64,000 bases of DNA, from positions 1 through 64,000 of the forward strand of contig NZ_BJXA01000046.1 in NCBI RefSeq assembly GCF_007990755.1, read 5' to 3'. Under the pieces are notes generated by a model. The model saw only the letters and a list, made by a program, of their open reading frames with translations, was not told where the DNA came from and ran no database searches. This DNA is from Nocardia ninae NBRC 108245 (GTDB lineage Bacteria; Actinomycetota; Actinomycetes; Mycobacteriales; Mycobacteriaceae). Of this stretch, positions 7,518-16,209 are shown one piece after another. The translations under genes and the position numbers were made by a program. How positions within the stretch are numbered: the first letter of the stretch is position 1; each line of letters begins with the position of its first letter.

Positions 7518-9224
7518 TCAGCTCGCGACAGTTTGGCCCCGGCGCAGCGTCGGTCCACAGCCCGATTGCTGGGACTTCGCCAACAGGGTCGGCAGGACCC
7601 TGCCCGCGTACTCGCGTAGCTCTTGCAGCTTGGCCTCGTCGCGGACCGCGTCTTTGCGGATCCAGTCCTCATCCGGCACGTTGGGGTCGAGAGAGCGATG
7701 AATCTGGTAGTAGTCGCGGTTGATTCGCGCGTCGAAGGTGATCTCGTTGGGTAGCCAGATCCCGTGCGAATGGATGAAGGTGGGTTTGCGGTCCTCGAAG
7801 ATGTAGTCGCTGAGGTCGGTGGAGTCGTTGCCCGCGTAGATGTCCGCGATCCGCGCTTCGACGAGCCCGGCCATGTCGATCAGTTCCAGGCGTGAGGTCA
7901 GCGACGTGCCACCCATATCGGGCGCGAACAAGCTGCCCTGCTGGACGCCTGCGATGTCCGCGTAGCCGTTGAAGAGGCGTCCGAAGCGCATGGCGATCCA
8001 GCACAGCGGCACATCCGCGTCGGCGCGGTACGACTCGCCGGCATCGGCGAACGCGACGCCGGACGGGATCATGGCACCGATCAGCGTCAGCACGACCAGG
8101 ACCCGGCCACGTGTGCGCAACCGTTCCAGCAGCTCCCCCGCCGAGAGGACGACAACGAACGCACCCAGCGCCCACACCGGGGTGGCGAACCGGAATTGCG
8201 CCATCCAGTCCGGTTGCAGCACGCAATAGGCGATTACTGCCAACGCCAGCGGTGCCAGCAATGCGACCGCGCCGTCGCGCCATTTACTCGACGGCGCGAG
8301 GGTCAGACCGACCACGCCGATGGCCACGATCACTGCGGGTGCGCCCGCGTATTGCACCAGGTCGCCTGCCCTGGTCAGGTCGTGCACAGTCGGCGTCGCC
8401 TGATGTTTCGCCACCGCAGTGTTCGGCACCAGCCTGCCGAATTCGGCAATCCGCCACAGCAAGTAGGCCCCGAAGGGGACCGCGAATGCGAGTGCCGAAT
8501 ACAACCCACATCGGAGGGCGGCGGGCAATGTCGCGCGGCGCACCAGGATCAGCGAGACCGCCGGGTACGCGGCTAGGTAGATGAGGCCGTCGGGTCTGGT
8601 CAACGCGGCGAACGCGGCCAGCCCACCGGCTATCACCGCCACCGAGGGCGTCCACAATCGATCGTCGAGCACCGCCAGGAACAGGTGCACCGCCAACACG
8701 CATACCGCCAGCGCGAACAGCGAGTTCTCCAGGCCGGAGAAGCACCAGATGACGAAGGACGGGATCGCGGCGAGCACAGCCGCGGTCAAAAAGGTGATCA
8801 CCGCAGGCCACCGCGAGACCCGGCGGGCGGCGACATAGCAGGCGGCGAGGATCCCCACGCAGCAGAGCAGGGCGAACGCCTTGGGAAAGAGGACGTAGTC
8901 GGGGACGCCGAAGAGAGAGCCCCGGTCGAACAAGCCGAGCCATTTGCCCACCACCAGCACGAGCAGCCAGGTGGGATTGGAGAACCCTTCCACCGACGGT
9001 GCGCCGGGCTGCAGCACCGGGCCGAGACCCTCGGCGCCGCTGCGCGCATAGGCGAAGGTGATGCCTGCGTCATCGACTATCCAGTTGCCGTAGGCGCTGG
9101 CCCGCCAGCCGAGCAGTACCGCACCGCCCAGTAACGCTGCCGACAGCGCCAACCACGACCGGCGGTCTCGCTGACGCGCCCCCTCCGACAGCTCGGCCGG
9201 AGCACGTAGCCGCGCGGTCAACAC
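7518..9224 (-). CDS. GT-C membrane glycosyltransferase (arabinofuranosyltransferase-like)
   Basis: The 568-residue polytopic protein has about ten hydrophobic segments and a C-terminal soluble domain of about 170 residues. The first extracytoplasmic loop carries DDAGITFAYARS and, later, VEGFSNPTWLL. This Asp-Asp plus VEGxxNP pattern is seen in GT-C enzymes such as the mycobacterial arabinofuranosyltransferases that use decaprenyl-phosphate sugars. A role in cell-wall arabinan or a similar glycan is plausible, but the acceptor cannot be named. It lies 128 bases beyond the 7389 gene and is a separate unit on the same strand. Confidence 0.75.
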   Translation of the reverse strand: MLTARLRAPAELSEGARQRDRRSWLALSAALLGGAVLLGWRASAYGNWIVDDAGITFAYARSGAEGLGPVLQPGAPSVEGFSNPTWLLVLVVGKWLGLFDRGSLFGVPDYVLFPKAFALLCCVGILAACYVAARRVSRWPAVITFLTAAVLAAIPSFVIWCFSGLENSLFALAVCVLAVHLFLAVLDDRLWTPSVAVIAGGLAAFAALTRPDGLIYLAAYPAVSLILVRRATLPAALRCGLYSALAFAVPFGAYLLWRIAEFGRLVPNTAVAKHQATPTVHDLTRAGDLVQYAGAPAVIVAIGVVGLTLAPSSKWRDGAVALLAPLALAVIAYCVLQPDWMAQFRFATPVWALGAFVVVLSAGELLERLRTRGRVLVVLTLIGAMIPSGVAFADAGESYRADADVPLCWIAMRFGRLFNGYADIAGVQQGSLFAPDMGGTSLTSRLELIDMAGLVEARIADIYAGNDSTDLSDYIFEDRKPTFIHSHGIWLPNEITFDARINRDYYQIHRSLDPNVPDEDWIRKDAVRDEAKLQELREYAGRVLPTLLAKSQQSGCGPTLRRGQTVAS

Positions 9225-9692
9225 CTCAACACCTCAACGCCCTCCACCAGTTTCTGTCGTGCGGGGCATCGGTCGGCATGAGCACCGACCCGACCCGCTA
9301 CCGCCGTCTCGCTGCTACGTCGGCATCCTCATCTTTACAGCACTGTTCGATCGCACGGTGCGCACCTCCGGCTCGGCGCGTCCATCCTCGCCGTCCGAGT
9401 CCGAGACACCGCGTGGTCGGCCGGTTTTCGGCCTGTCAGCTCTGGCAATAGTAAGCACCAGCCAGGACTTATAGCGAATTCCTTTGCGTGCAGCAGTTTT
9501 ACCACCGGATCGGCTGTTGCGCCGGTCGAGTGTGCCTGGCGGCGCGGCGATCTGCGCCACTGCGGGATCCCGCAGTGCCATCGGCTACTACTGGCGGGCC
9601 AGCAGTTATCGCCTTCCGGGACAAACGGTTTCACACATCCGCAATGCCGCTGCGGGAGTGTGAGGTGTGTCATGTTCCTTCGGGTTGATTCG
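9225..9692. other. Intergenic region without a supported gene
   Basis: About 470 bases lie between the divergent GT-C gene and the copper unit. Short open frames exist on both strands but lack ribosome sites and recognisable content. AT-richer patches near 9440-9500 could hold promoters; nothing else is seen. Confidence 0.5.
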
Positions 9693-9709
9693 ATACCCCC
9701 CAGGGGTAT
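9693..9709 (+). promoter_or_regulatory. CsoR-like copper operator
   Basis: ATACCCC-CCA-GGGGTAT is a perfect palindrome with 7 bp arms and a G/C tract. This is the hallmark of CsoR/RicR copper-repressor operators (TACCC...GGGTA). It ends 42 bases before the start of the His-rich protein gene. No csoR gene is in the window, so the repressor would act in trans. Confidence 0.75.
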
Positions 9710-9751
9710 ATGTTTCTCGGTAGCAAGAACAAGATCCGAGAGGACGAGACG

Positions 9752-10627
9752 ATGACCACACCGACCCACACCGATCACCACGGCGCACACACCGGACACG
9801 GGGAGCACGGAACTCCGGCTGCCCACGCCGGGCATGGTGAGCACACCGCACATGCGGCTCCGCTCGACCACGCCGGACACGGGACTCCGGCCGCCCACGC
9901 CGCACACGGCGGTGGACTGCCCGGCGGACTGCTCATCACCCAGGACGGCTACACCCTGCAACTCCTCGAGCCGATCGCCACACCCGGCGCTATCGACTTC
10001 CGGTTCCGCATCCTCGGCCCGGACGGCGAGCCGGTCACCGAGTACACCGCCATCCACGATCGCGAACTGCACCTGATCGTGGTGCAGCGCGAACTGACCG
10101 GCTTCTGGCACGTGCATCCCGAACTCGCCGCCGACGGGACGTGGGCCGTGCGCCTGAACCTCCCCGCCGCTGGCATGTATCGCGTCTTCACCGATATCGC
10201 ACCGCGAGCGCTCGGTAAGACCATCACCCTCGGCGCGGATCTCGCTGTCGCGGGCGCATACGAGCCGCGCCCGACCCCGGCGCCCGTGCGCACCGCGCTG
10301 GGGGACGGGTACGAAGTGACCCTCGACGGCGAACTGGTCCCGGACGAGGGACGACTGCTCACCCTCACCGTGCGCAGAGACGGCGAACCGGTCACAGACT
10401 TGCAGCCCTACTTGGCCGCCTACGGTCACCTGGTCGTCATCCGCGCCGGCGATCTGGCCTACGTGCACGTGCACCCGAACGGTGCACCCGGCGACGGGGT
10501 TACCGCGCCTGGCCCGGACGTCGCGTTCCACACCGTCGTCCCCGGGCCCGGAACCTACCGGCTGTTCTTGGATTTCAAGCACGGTGATGTCGTGCGCACC
10601 GCCGCGTTCACCGCGACCGCCGTCTGA
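9752..10627 (+). CDS. His-rich protein, probably copper-binding
   Basis: The 291-residue protein has 14 histidines in its first 55 residues, in a duplicated GHGTPAAHA unit, and no signal peptide or membrane segment. The rest is a beta-rich two-lobed region; its first lobe has a DRELHLIVVQRELTGFWHVHP segment and the second AYVHVHPNG, both typical of copper-associated actinobacterial proteins. The ATG at 9752 is chosen because GAGAGG precedes it and the upstream ATG overlaps the CsoR-like site. It is the first gene of an apparent copper-responsive unit and probably buffers copper in the cytosol. Confidence 0.8.
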   Translation: MTTPTHTDHHGAHTGHGEHGTPAAHAGHGEHTAHAAPLDHAGHGTPAAHAAHGGGLPGGLLITQDGYTLQLLEPIATPGAIDFRFRILGPDGEPVTEYTAIHDRELHLIVVQRELTGFWHVHPELAADGTWAVRLNLPAAGMYRVFTDIAPRALGKTITLGADLAVAGAYEPRPTPAPVRTALGDGYEVTLDGELVPDEGRLLTLTVRRDGEPVTDLQPYLAAYGHLVVIRAGDLAYVHVHPNGAPGDGVTAPGPDVAFHTVVPGPGTYRLFLDFKHGDVVRTAAFTATAV

Positions 10628-10694
10628 CCCCTGAAATCGTTTCGCGTGGGCGGGTATTCGACCCGCCCATCCCTTGCTCAGAAAGGACTTCGTC

Positions 10695-10802
10695 ATGTGC
10701 GAGTGCTGCTGTCCCGGCCGCCGTGACCCACCCCACCTGATTCGAGGAAGTGTTTACCATGCGTTCCACGTCCATGAACTCCACCCTGTTCGCGCACCGT
10801 GA
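10695..10802 (+). CDS. Possible Cys/His-rich micro-protein
   Basis: A 35-codon frame begins MCECCC and contains four cysteines and five histidines. It is preceded by a good ribosome site (AAAGGA, about eight bases from ATG 10695). Its stop lies 44 bases inside the following MFS gene, in another frame. It could be a metallothionein-like copper peptide or a Cys-rich leader whose translation controls the transporter. The downstream half partly reflects the overlapping gene, so only the first half is good evidence. Confidence 0.4.
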   Translation: MCECCCPGRRDPPHLIRGSVYHAFHVHELHPVRAP

Positions 10803-12153
10803 CTATCTGAAACTGTTCACCGCTCAGCTGTCCGCGCTCTTCGGTACCGGATTGACCACCGTCGCATTGGGTTTGCTCGCTTACGAGCTCGCCGGCGGTA
10901 ACGCGGCGGCCGTGCTCGGCACCGCCCTGACCATCAAGATGCTGGTCTACGTCACCGTCGCACCGGTGGTGGCCGCTTACGCCGACCGCTTCCCCCGTCG
11001 GCTATTTCTAGTGTCGCTCAACGGGATTCGAGCCGTGGTGGTGCTGGCATTGCCGTTCATCGACCAGGTGTGGCAGATCTATCTGCTGATCGCCCTGCTG
11101 CAAACCGCCTCTGCCGCTTTCACTTCCACCTATCAGGCGATCATCCCCGATATCCTGCCCGACGAGCGCGAATACACCCGCGCGCTCTCTGCGGCCCAAA
11201 CGGCCGCGACCATGGAAACACTCCTGAGCCCCATGCTCGCCGCGGCCGCATTGGCGGTGATCAGCTTCCACTGGCTGTTCGTCGGCACGGCAATCGGATT
11301 CGTCGTCTCGGCCGCGCTGGTGCTCGCCACCCGCATCCCGAACGCGACCGCAGGCACACCGGGCTCCTTCCGAGAACGCAGCACGGTGGGCATGCGGATC
11401 TTCGCCGCGACGCCCCGGCTGCGCGGTCTGCTCGGCCTCAACCTCGTGGTCGCGGCCGCCGGATCGGTGATCACGGTCAACACCGTGAACTACGTCCGCG
11501 ACACCCTCGGCGGGACGCAATCCGGCGTGGCGATGCTATTGGCCGCCAACGGGTTCGGGACCATGGTGATCGCATTGGCCTTGCCCGGCGTCCTGGATCG
11601 GATCGGCGCACGGCCGGTGATGCTCGCGGGTGCGGCAACGCTGCTCCTCGGTCTCGGGTCGGGCACCGCGCTGTCGACCGCGGGCAGCGGCGACTGGCGC
11701 TGGACCGCCGCGATCGCGGTATGGGCAGTGATCGGTGCGGGTACCGCCGCAATCCTCACGCCGATCGGCCAGGTCCTGCGGCGCTCGTCGCAACCCGCCG
11801 ACCGGCCCGCGCTCTTCGCGGCACAGTTCTCGCTGTCGCATCTGGCCTGGCTGATCACCTACCCGATCGCCGGATGGCTCACCACCGCCGCCGGTTTCAC
11901 CGCCACGTGGGTAACCCTCACGGCCCTTGCGGGTGTGGGAATCACTGTGGCACTGCGGATGTGGCCGCGCCACGACCCCGAGGTGGTGACCCACCTGCAC
12001 GAAATCGGCACCATCGACCCGGCCCGCCTCGCCGACGCCGTCCGCGTGGACGACCGCTTCTACCGGCACACCCACACCTACGTCATCGACGCCGACCACC
12101 GCCGCTGGCCCACCCCGGCGATCCGGCAGCGCGAAACCGCCGCAGCGGCGTAA
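10759..12153 (+). CDS. MFS transporter, probably copper-linked exporter
   Basis: The 464-residue transporter has twelve hydrophobic segments and a typical MFS loop (AYADRFPRR) between helices 2 and 3. Its cytosolic tail contains several histidines (HLHEIGT, YRHTHTYVIDADHRRW), a tail I associate with copper-regulated actinobacterial MFS proteins. The start is ATG 10759 with GAGGAAG eight bases upstream; a GTG at 10750 lies within that ribosome site. It lies 131 bases behind the His-rich gene in the same direction, with no promoter obvious between. Export of copper or of a copper chelate is inferred. Confidence 0.75.
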   Translation: MRSTSMNSTLFAHRDYLKLFTAQLSALFGTGLTTVALGLLAYELAGGNAAAVLGTALTIKMLVYVTVAPVVAAYADRFPRRLFLVSLNGIRAVVVLALPFIDQVWQIYLLIALLQTASAAFTSTYQAIIPDILPDEREYTRALSAAQTAATMETLLSPMLAAAALAVISFHWLFVGTAIGFVVSAALVLATRIPNATAGTPGSFRERSTVGMRIFAATPRLRGLLGLNLVVAAAGSVITVNTVNYVRDTLGGTQSGVAMLLAANGFGTMVIALALPGVLDRIGARPVMLAGAATLLLGLGSGTALSTAGSGDWRWTAAIAVWAVIGAGTAAILTPIGQVLRRSSQPADRPALFAAQFSLSHLAWLITYPIAGWLTTAAGFTATWVTLTALAGVGITVALRMWPRHDPEVVTHLHEIGTIDPARLADAVRVDDRFYRHTHTYVIDADHRRWPTPAIRQRETAAAA

Positions 12154-12184
12154 AGAAACCGACGAGTTGGTGCAATAGTTCCAG

Positions 12185-13105
12185 ATGGCAGGTAGGTTGG
12201 CGATCGTGCGTACCGAGGGAGATACCTGGGACATCAACACCAGCGTCGGGTCCACGGCACTGTTCGTCGCCGCAGCTCGCGCCCTGGCCGCGCGCGGCCC
12301 CGATCCGCTGGCCGTCGATCCGCTCGCCGAGGTCTTCGTGCGCGCCGCGGGACCGGAGTGGGCCGATCTGCTCGACGGCAAGACGGCCGAGCATTCGCTC
12401 CTCGACCCCGACTTCGGCGTGCCCTTCCAAACCTTCCAGGCCGCACGCACCAAATACTTCGACGACTATTTCGCGGCCGCCGTCGCCGCGGGCGTGCGCC
12501 AGATCGTCATCCTGGCCGCAGGCCTCGACGCCCGCGCCTACCGCCTACCCTGGCCCGACGGCACGGTCGTCTACGAACTCGACCGCCCGCAGGTGCTGGA
12601 GTTCAAGCGGCAGACACTGGCCGCCCACGGCGACAAGCCACGCGCCGACCGCCGCGAGGTGCCGGTGGATCTGCGCGAGAACTGGCCGAAAGCATTGGAC
12701 GAGAAGGGCTTCGATTCAGCCGCCCCGACCGCCTGGCTCGCCGAAGGGCTACTCCCCTACCTCCCCGCCGCCGCCGTCGATCAACTGTTCGCCGCTGTCG
12801 ACCGAACCAGCGCCCCCGGCAGCCGCATCGCCATCGAAGAACTGGACCCCCTCCCCGACCAGGCCCACACCGCGCTGCTCGAGGATCCCGACTCCGCCCC
12901 GCACAGCTGGATCGACTGGGCACAGTTGATCTACAACGAGCAGCGCAGCGACGCCGTGGAATGGTTCGCCGCGCACGACTGGTACGCCACCGGGATCACC
13001 CTGTCCGACTACCTCGACTCGGTGGGCCACAAGACCGAACCGACCTCCGACACCCCTCTCTCGTTACCTACGCTGGCCCGCCTGACCACCGCCGTCCGCC
13101 CCTGA
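12185..13105 (+). CDS. SAM-dependent methyltransferase, TIGR00027 family
   Basis: The 306-residue class I methyltransferase belongs to the family greatly expanded in mycobacteria and nocardiae. The SAM-binding core reads IVILAAGLDARAYRLPWP with the following acidic YELDRP around residues 107-140; the family-specific WLAEGLLPYLP follows near residue 183. The substrate is unknown; such enzymes methylate lipids or secondary metabolites. The ATG at 12185 opens the conserved N terminus. It follows the MFS gene by 31 bases but has no obvious functional link to it. Confidence 0.88.
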   Translation: MAGRLAIVRTEGDTWDINTSVGSTALFVAAARALAARGPDPLAVDPLAEVFVRAAGPEWADLLDGKTAEHSLLDPDFGVPFQTFQAARTKYFDDYFAAAVAAGVRQIVILAAGLDARAYRLPWPDGTVVYELDRPQVLEFKRQTLAAHGDKPRADRREVPVDLRENWPKALDEKGFDSAAPTAWLAEGLLPYLPAAAVDQLFAAVDRTSAPGSRIAIEELDPLPDQAHTALLEDPDSAPHSWIDWAQLIYNEQRSDAVEWFAAHDWYATGITLSDYLDSVGHKTEPTSDTPLSLPTLARLTTAVRP

Positions 13106-13132
13106 GCTGGACCACCTGCGCGATCATCCCGG

Positions 13133-14095
13133 TCAGCTGACCGGTCCGGACCTCGGCTCCGACTGGATCGCGTGGTGGATATCGAGGGTGAGCGCGAGGG
13201 CGTCGAGCACGCTCGACAGCGCGATGCGATTGTCGGCCTCACCACGCAAGCACGCCAGGACGTGCTCGATCATCGCGGTGTAGCTGCCGGAGCCCTGAGC
13301 GGTCAATACGCGTCGCCCCGCGGCGGTGTACTCGACGACCGTGGCGTCCTCGCCATCCTCGCCGACCTCGCCGAAGTAATGTTCCAGGACGCCGTCGGTG
13401 AAGGTCGCGCGGCAGCCGCCACGCGAGCCGTACGCGTCCGGCATCAACGCTGACGCGCTCACTCGAGCTGTCGCGGCCGGATAGGTGAGAACCGCGTGTG
13501 CGGCCGAACCTCGTTGCCCGCCGGAGACTCCCGCCGTAGATACCGATTCCGGGACGCCGAGCAGCTGGGTGACGATGTCGAGGTCACCGTGCATGACATC
13601 CAGGGCGATGGAGTCGAGGCGGAGGTCGTAACCGGGCCACCGCAATGCGGTGTGCATGTCGAGTTCCAGCGCTACCAGCCTGCCGTAGGTGCCCGCGTGT
13701 ACGGCATCGAACAGAAGTCTGTTGGCGGGGCCGAATCGGTCGAACATGTCCACGAACACTTGGCGATCGCCGGCCTCGGCCGCTGCGGCCACCTGCTCGG
13801 CATCGGACATGGTCAAGGCCAGTGGGAGCTCGCAGAGCACGTGTTTGCCCGCTGCCAGCGCACGCAATGCGTGCTCAGCGTGCAGCGCGGTCGGCAGGCA
13901 GATGTCGATGAGGTCGACAGTGGGGTCGTCGTAGAGACCGTCCAGATCGGTAGTGGTGGAAAAGCCGTGACTGTCGTGGATGCGGTCCAGCGCCGCCGGG
14001 GTGCGGCCGAACACGACGACCTCGACGTCGTCCCGGGCGGCGTATACCGCGGCGTGGGCTTGCCCGAATCCGGTGCCCAACAAGGCGATCTTCAT
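13133..14095 (-). CDS. Gfo/Idh/MocA-family NAD(P)-dependent oxidoreductase
   Basis: The 320-residue enzyme has an N-terminal dinucleotide-binding fold (KIALLGTGFGQAHAAVYA). It also has the family motif KHVLCELPLALT (the E-K-P loop here appears as CELP), so the usual Lys of EKP is replaced. Family members oxidise sugars or cyclitols. ATG 14095 is chosen over a longer frame because AAGGAG lies eight bases upstream. It sits 16 bases behind the VOC gene and is probably co-transcribed with it under the WYL regulator. Confidence 0.85.
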   Translation of the reverse strand: MKIALLGTGFGQAHAAVYAARDDVEVVVFGRTPAALDRIHDSHGFSTTTDLDGLYDDPTVDLIDICLPTALHAEHALRALAAGKHVLCELPLALTMSDAEQVAAAAEAGDRQVFVDMFDRFGPANRLLFDAVHAGTYGRLVALELDMHTALRWPGYDLRLDSIALDVMHGDLDIVTQLLGVPESVSTAGVSGGQRGSAAHAVLTYPAATARVSASALMPDAYGSRGGCRATFTDGVLEHYFGEVGEDGEDATVVEYTAAGRRVLTAQGSGSYTAMIEHVLACLRGEADNRIALSSVLDALALTLDIHHAIQSEPRSGPVS

Positions 14096-14111
14096 TGAAT
14101 GGCTCCTTGAC

Positions 14112-14924
14112 TCAGGCTTGGGTGGATGTGGAGAAGAGACCGAAACGGTTGCCGGCGGGATCGGCGATGCGCGCGTGCACGGGACCATCCGGATTCGAAG
14201 CAGGCCCGTATTCGACTGTCGCGCCGAGTTTTTCGGCGAAGCGGGTCTGCGCCTGCACATCATCGGCGAGGAAGCAGGGCATCAGGTAGTCCGGGCCGTC
14301 TGCACCATGGTCGTAGAGCCCACCCGCCGGATAATCCGTGCCGGTGAAGACGTTGTAATACGGCTTCCCGCTGGCGGATTCGTCGAACTCGAAGCGCCAG
14401 CCGAACGCCCGCGCGTAGAAGTCGCAGGTGGTTTCGGCATCGGTGGTGCCGACCTCGAACCAGGCCATCGAGCCCGGCGGCGGAGCGTCCGACGACTCGG
14501 TCATATATTGCTCGGCGGCCTCGGCCCGGTCTTTCAAGTTCGCGCTTTCGGTGCGAGAGAACAGTGAGAACGGGTTGCCCAGTGGGTCGGCCAGTACCGC
14601 GAACCAGGTCACCTCCGCGACCCGCGTCGGTGGCACGAGCACCTCGGCGCCGAGCCCGCTGAGTCGTTCGGTGTCGGCAGCGACATCGGCGGACAGCAGG
14701 GAAAGATTGAGTTGTTCACCACCGGAAGGGTTTTCGTGGATAGCGCCCATCGGCCACGGCGCGGACGGTGCGAGGATACGAATGTAGCGGCGACCATCGA
14801 TCGACGAGTCCGGATCGAGTTCGAAACTCCAGCCGAAGAGTTCGGCGTAGAACTTTTCGGCGGCGGTGGCGTCGCGAGTGCCGATTTCGAACCAGACGAC
14901 CTGGCCCGGGGACAAGAACCCCAT
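14112..14924 (-). CDS. VOC-family protein with two glyoxalase-like domains
   Basis: The 270-residue protein consists of two tandem vicinal-oxygen-chelate modules (about residues 7-125 and 150-268). Each begins with VWFEIGT or AWFEVGT and contains a FYAELFGW or FYARAFGW segment. Family members include glyoxalases, dioxygenases and antibiotic-binding proteins; the substrate is not evident. A 22 bp palindrome shared with the WYL regulator lies 52 bases upstream, so this is a likely target of that regulator. Confidence 0.85.
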   Translation of the reverse strand: MGFLSPGQVVWFEIGTRDATAAEKFYAELFGWSFELDPDSSIDGRRYIRILAPSAPWPMGAIHENPSGGEQLNLSLLSADVAADTERLSGLGAEVLVPPTRVAEVTWFAVLADPLGNPFSLFSRTESANLKDRAEAAEQYMTESSDAPPPGSMAWFEVGTTDAETTCDFYARAFGWRFEFDESASGKPYYNVFTGTDYPAGGLYDHGADGPDYLMPCFLADDVQAQTRFAEKLGATVEYGPASNPDGPVHARIADPAGNRFGLFSTSTQA

Positions 14925-14976
14925 TATTCCTCCTGGTTACTCCGTTGTTTGCCTTACTCGGCCACGGTAGGAAACC

Positions 14977-14998
14977 AATAGGTCATCGAAGGACCTAT
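14977..14998 (-). promoter_or_regulatory. Putative WYL-regulator operator at the VOC promoter
   Basis: The sequence reads AATAGGTCA, seven bases, A, CCTAT, and forms a palindrome (ATAGGTC-N7-GACCTAT). A 22 bp match with identical spacing lies at 16013, upstream of the WYL regulator gene. Confidence 0.65.
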
Positions 14999-15033
14999 AA
15001 AACTGGGGTGAGGTTCAGATCACGACATCGGTT

Positions 15034-15993
15034 TCACGCGAGCGCGCTGGTAGCGCGTTCGGCGAGCGCCCGCAATTCCGCTATTACCGCAGGCGGGTCG
15101 AGCACAACGTAGTCGACGGGCAGCAAAACGATTGCGCGAGCGAGGTATTCGGGCGCGTCGGGGTACGTGGTGAGCAGGCAGGTGTGGTCGTCGATGGGTT
15201 CGAGCAAGCCGTTGCGCGCCGGTATCCGGGCCGCTGCCTGCTCGATCGGCATCGGCAACCGGACCCGGGCTCGAGTGGAACCGGCTGCGGCACTCAGCGA
15301 GCGCGTGAGCCAGTCGGCCGCGTCGACGCCACCGGGCAGTTCCCGCTGCGGAACTCGCACGCCGGTCCGATGGATGTCGGCCAAGCGGTCGACGCGGAAG
15401 GTGCGCCAGTCGGCACGATCGTTGTCGAAGGCGATCAGGTACCAGCGGCGACCGGCCGCGACGACCTGATGTGGTTCGACCAGACGTTTACTGGTCGCGC
15501 CCTCGGCTCGGCGATACGCGAATCGGATCTTCTCCTGTGCGGCACAGCAACTCGCGAGCACCGCGAGAATCTCCGGGTCCGCCCACGGACCGTCCGCCGT
15601 CGACGCCACCACCGCGGTCTGCGACAGTGCGGTCAACCGCGCCCGCAACCGGGACGGCAGCACCTGTTCGAGTTTGGCGATGGCCCGCAGCGAGGCATCC
15701 TCGATACCGACGATCCCCGCCGTGGCGGCGGTGCGCAGTCCGATCGCGATGGCCAGGGCTTCCTCGTCGTCGAGGACCAACGGCGGCATCGCCGCCCCCG
15801 CCGCGAGCCGGTAACCACCGACATTCCCCTGCGTAGCGTCCACCGGATAGCCCAGCTCACGCAGCCGCTCGATATCACGACGAATCGTGCGCGGACTCAC
15901 CCCGAGGCGCTCTCCCAGCTCGACACCGGTCCAGTCGCGCGGCGACTGGAGCAACGACAGCAGTCGCAACAACCGGCCAGAGGGATCGCGCAT
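15034..15993 (-). CDS. WYL-domain HTH transcriptional regulator (YafY type)
   Basis: The 319-residue regulator has an N-terminal DeoR-like winged helix (LLRLLSLLQSPRDWTGVELGERLGVSPRTIRRDIERLRELGYPV). A WYL domain follows, with the ligand-binding stretch RRWYLIAFDNDRADWRTFRVDRL around residues 195-220. The ATG at 15993 follows the strong ribosome site GAGGAGG; a much longer open frame upstream has no supporting content. The palindrome 20 bases upstream matches one before the VOC gene, so it probably represses itself and that operon, with release by an unknown ligand. Confidence 0.9.
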   Translation of the reverse strand: MRDPSGRLLRLLSLLQSPRDWTGVELGERLGVSPRTIRRDIERLRELGYPVDATQGNVGGYRLAAGAAMPPLVLDDEEALAIAIGLRTAATAGIVGIEDASLRAIAKLEQVLPSRLRARLTALSQTAVVASTADGPWADPEILAVLASCCAAQEKIRFAYRRAEGATSKRLVEPHQVVAAGRRWYLIAFDNDRADWRTFRVDRLADIHRTGVRVPQRELPGGVDAADWLTRSLSAAAGSTRARVRLPMPIEQAAARIPARNGLLEPIDDHTCLLTTYPDAPEYLARAIVLLPVDYVVLDPPAVIAELRALAERATSALA

Positions 15994-16012
15994 GAGCCCA
16001 TCCTCCTCGATC

Positions 16013-16034
16013 AATAGGTCACAGGCTGTCCTAT
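16013..16034 (-). promoter_or_regulatory. Putative WYL-regulator operator at its own promoter
   Basis: The sequence reads AATAGGTCA, seven bases, T, CCTAT. Arms and spacing equal those of the site at 14977; the centre differs. It lies between the regulator's start and the divergent oxidoreductase operon. Confidence 0.65.
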
Positions 16035-16209
16035 TACGGTACGGCGTTCCCCTCCGCCGTTGATCAAGGCAGATCAGCGGGTCGCCGGGCCGACGGAGGA
16101 TAGCGACGCACGACCGGCGTGACCCGATGCAGGTCGGGTTCGAGGTAGGCAACCGAGTCCGACGCCCACCGAACTGATTAAGCGGTGCCCGCGGGGATAT
16201 CCCGCGATC

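Noticed and set aside
11070-12929. 619-codon plus-strand frame across the MFS and methyltransferase genes
   Set aside because: It is an Arg/Pro-rich frame-shadow of two well-supported genes.
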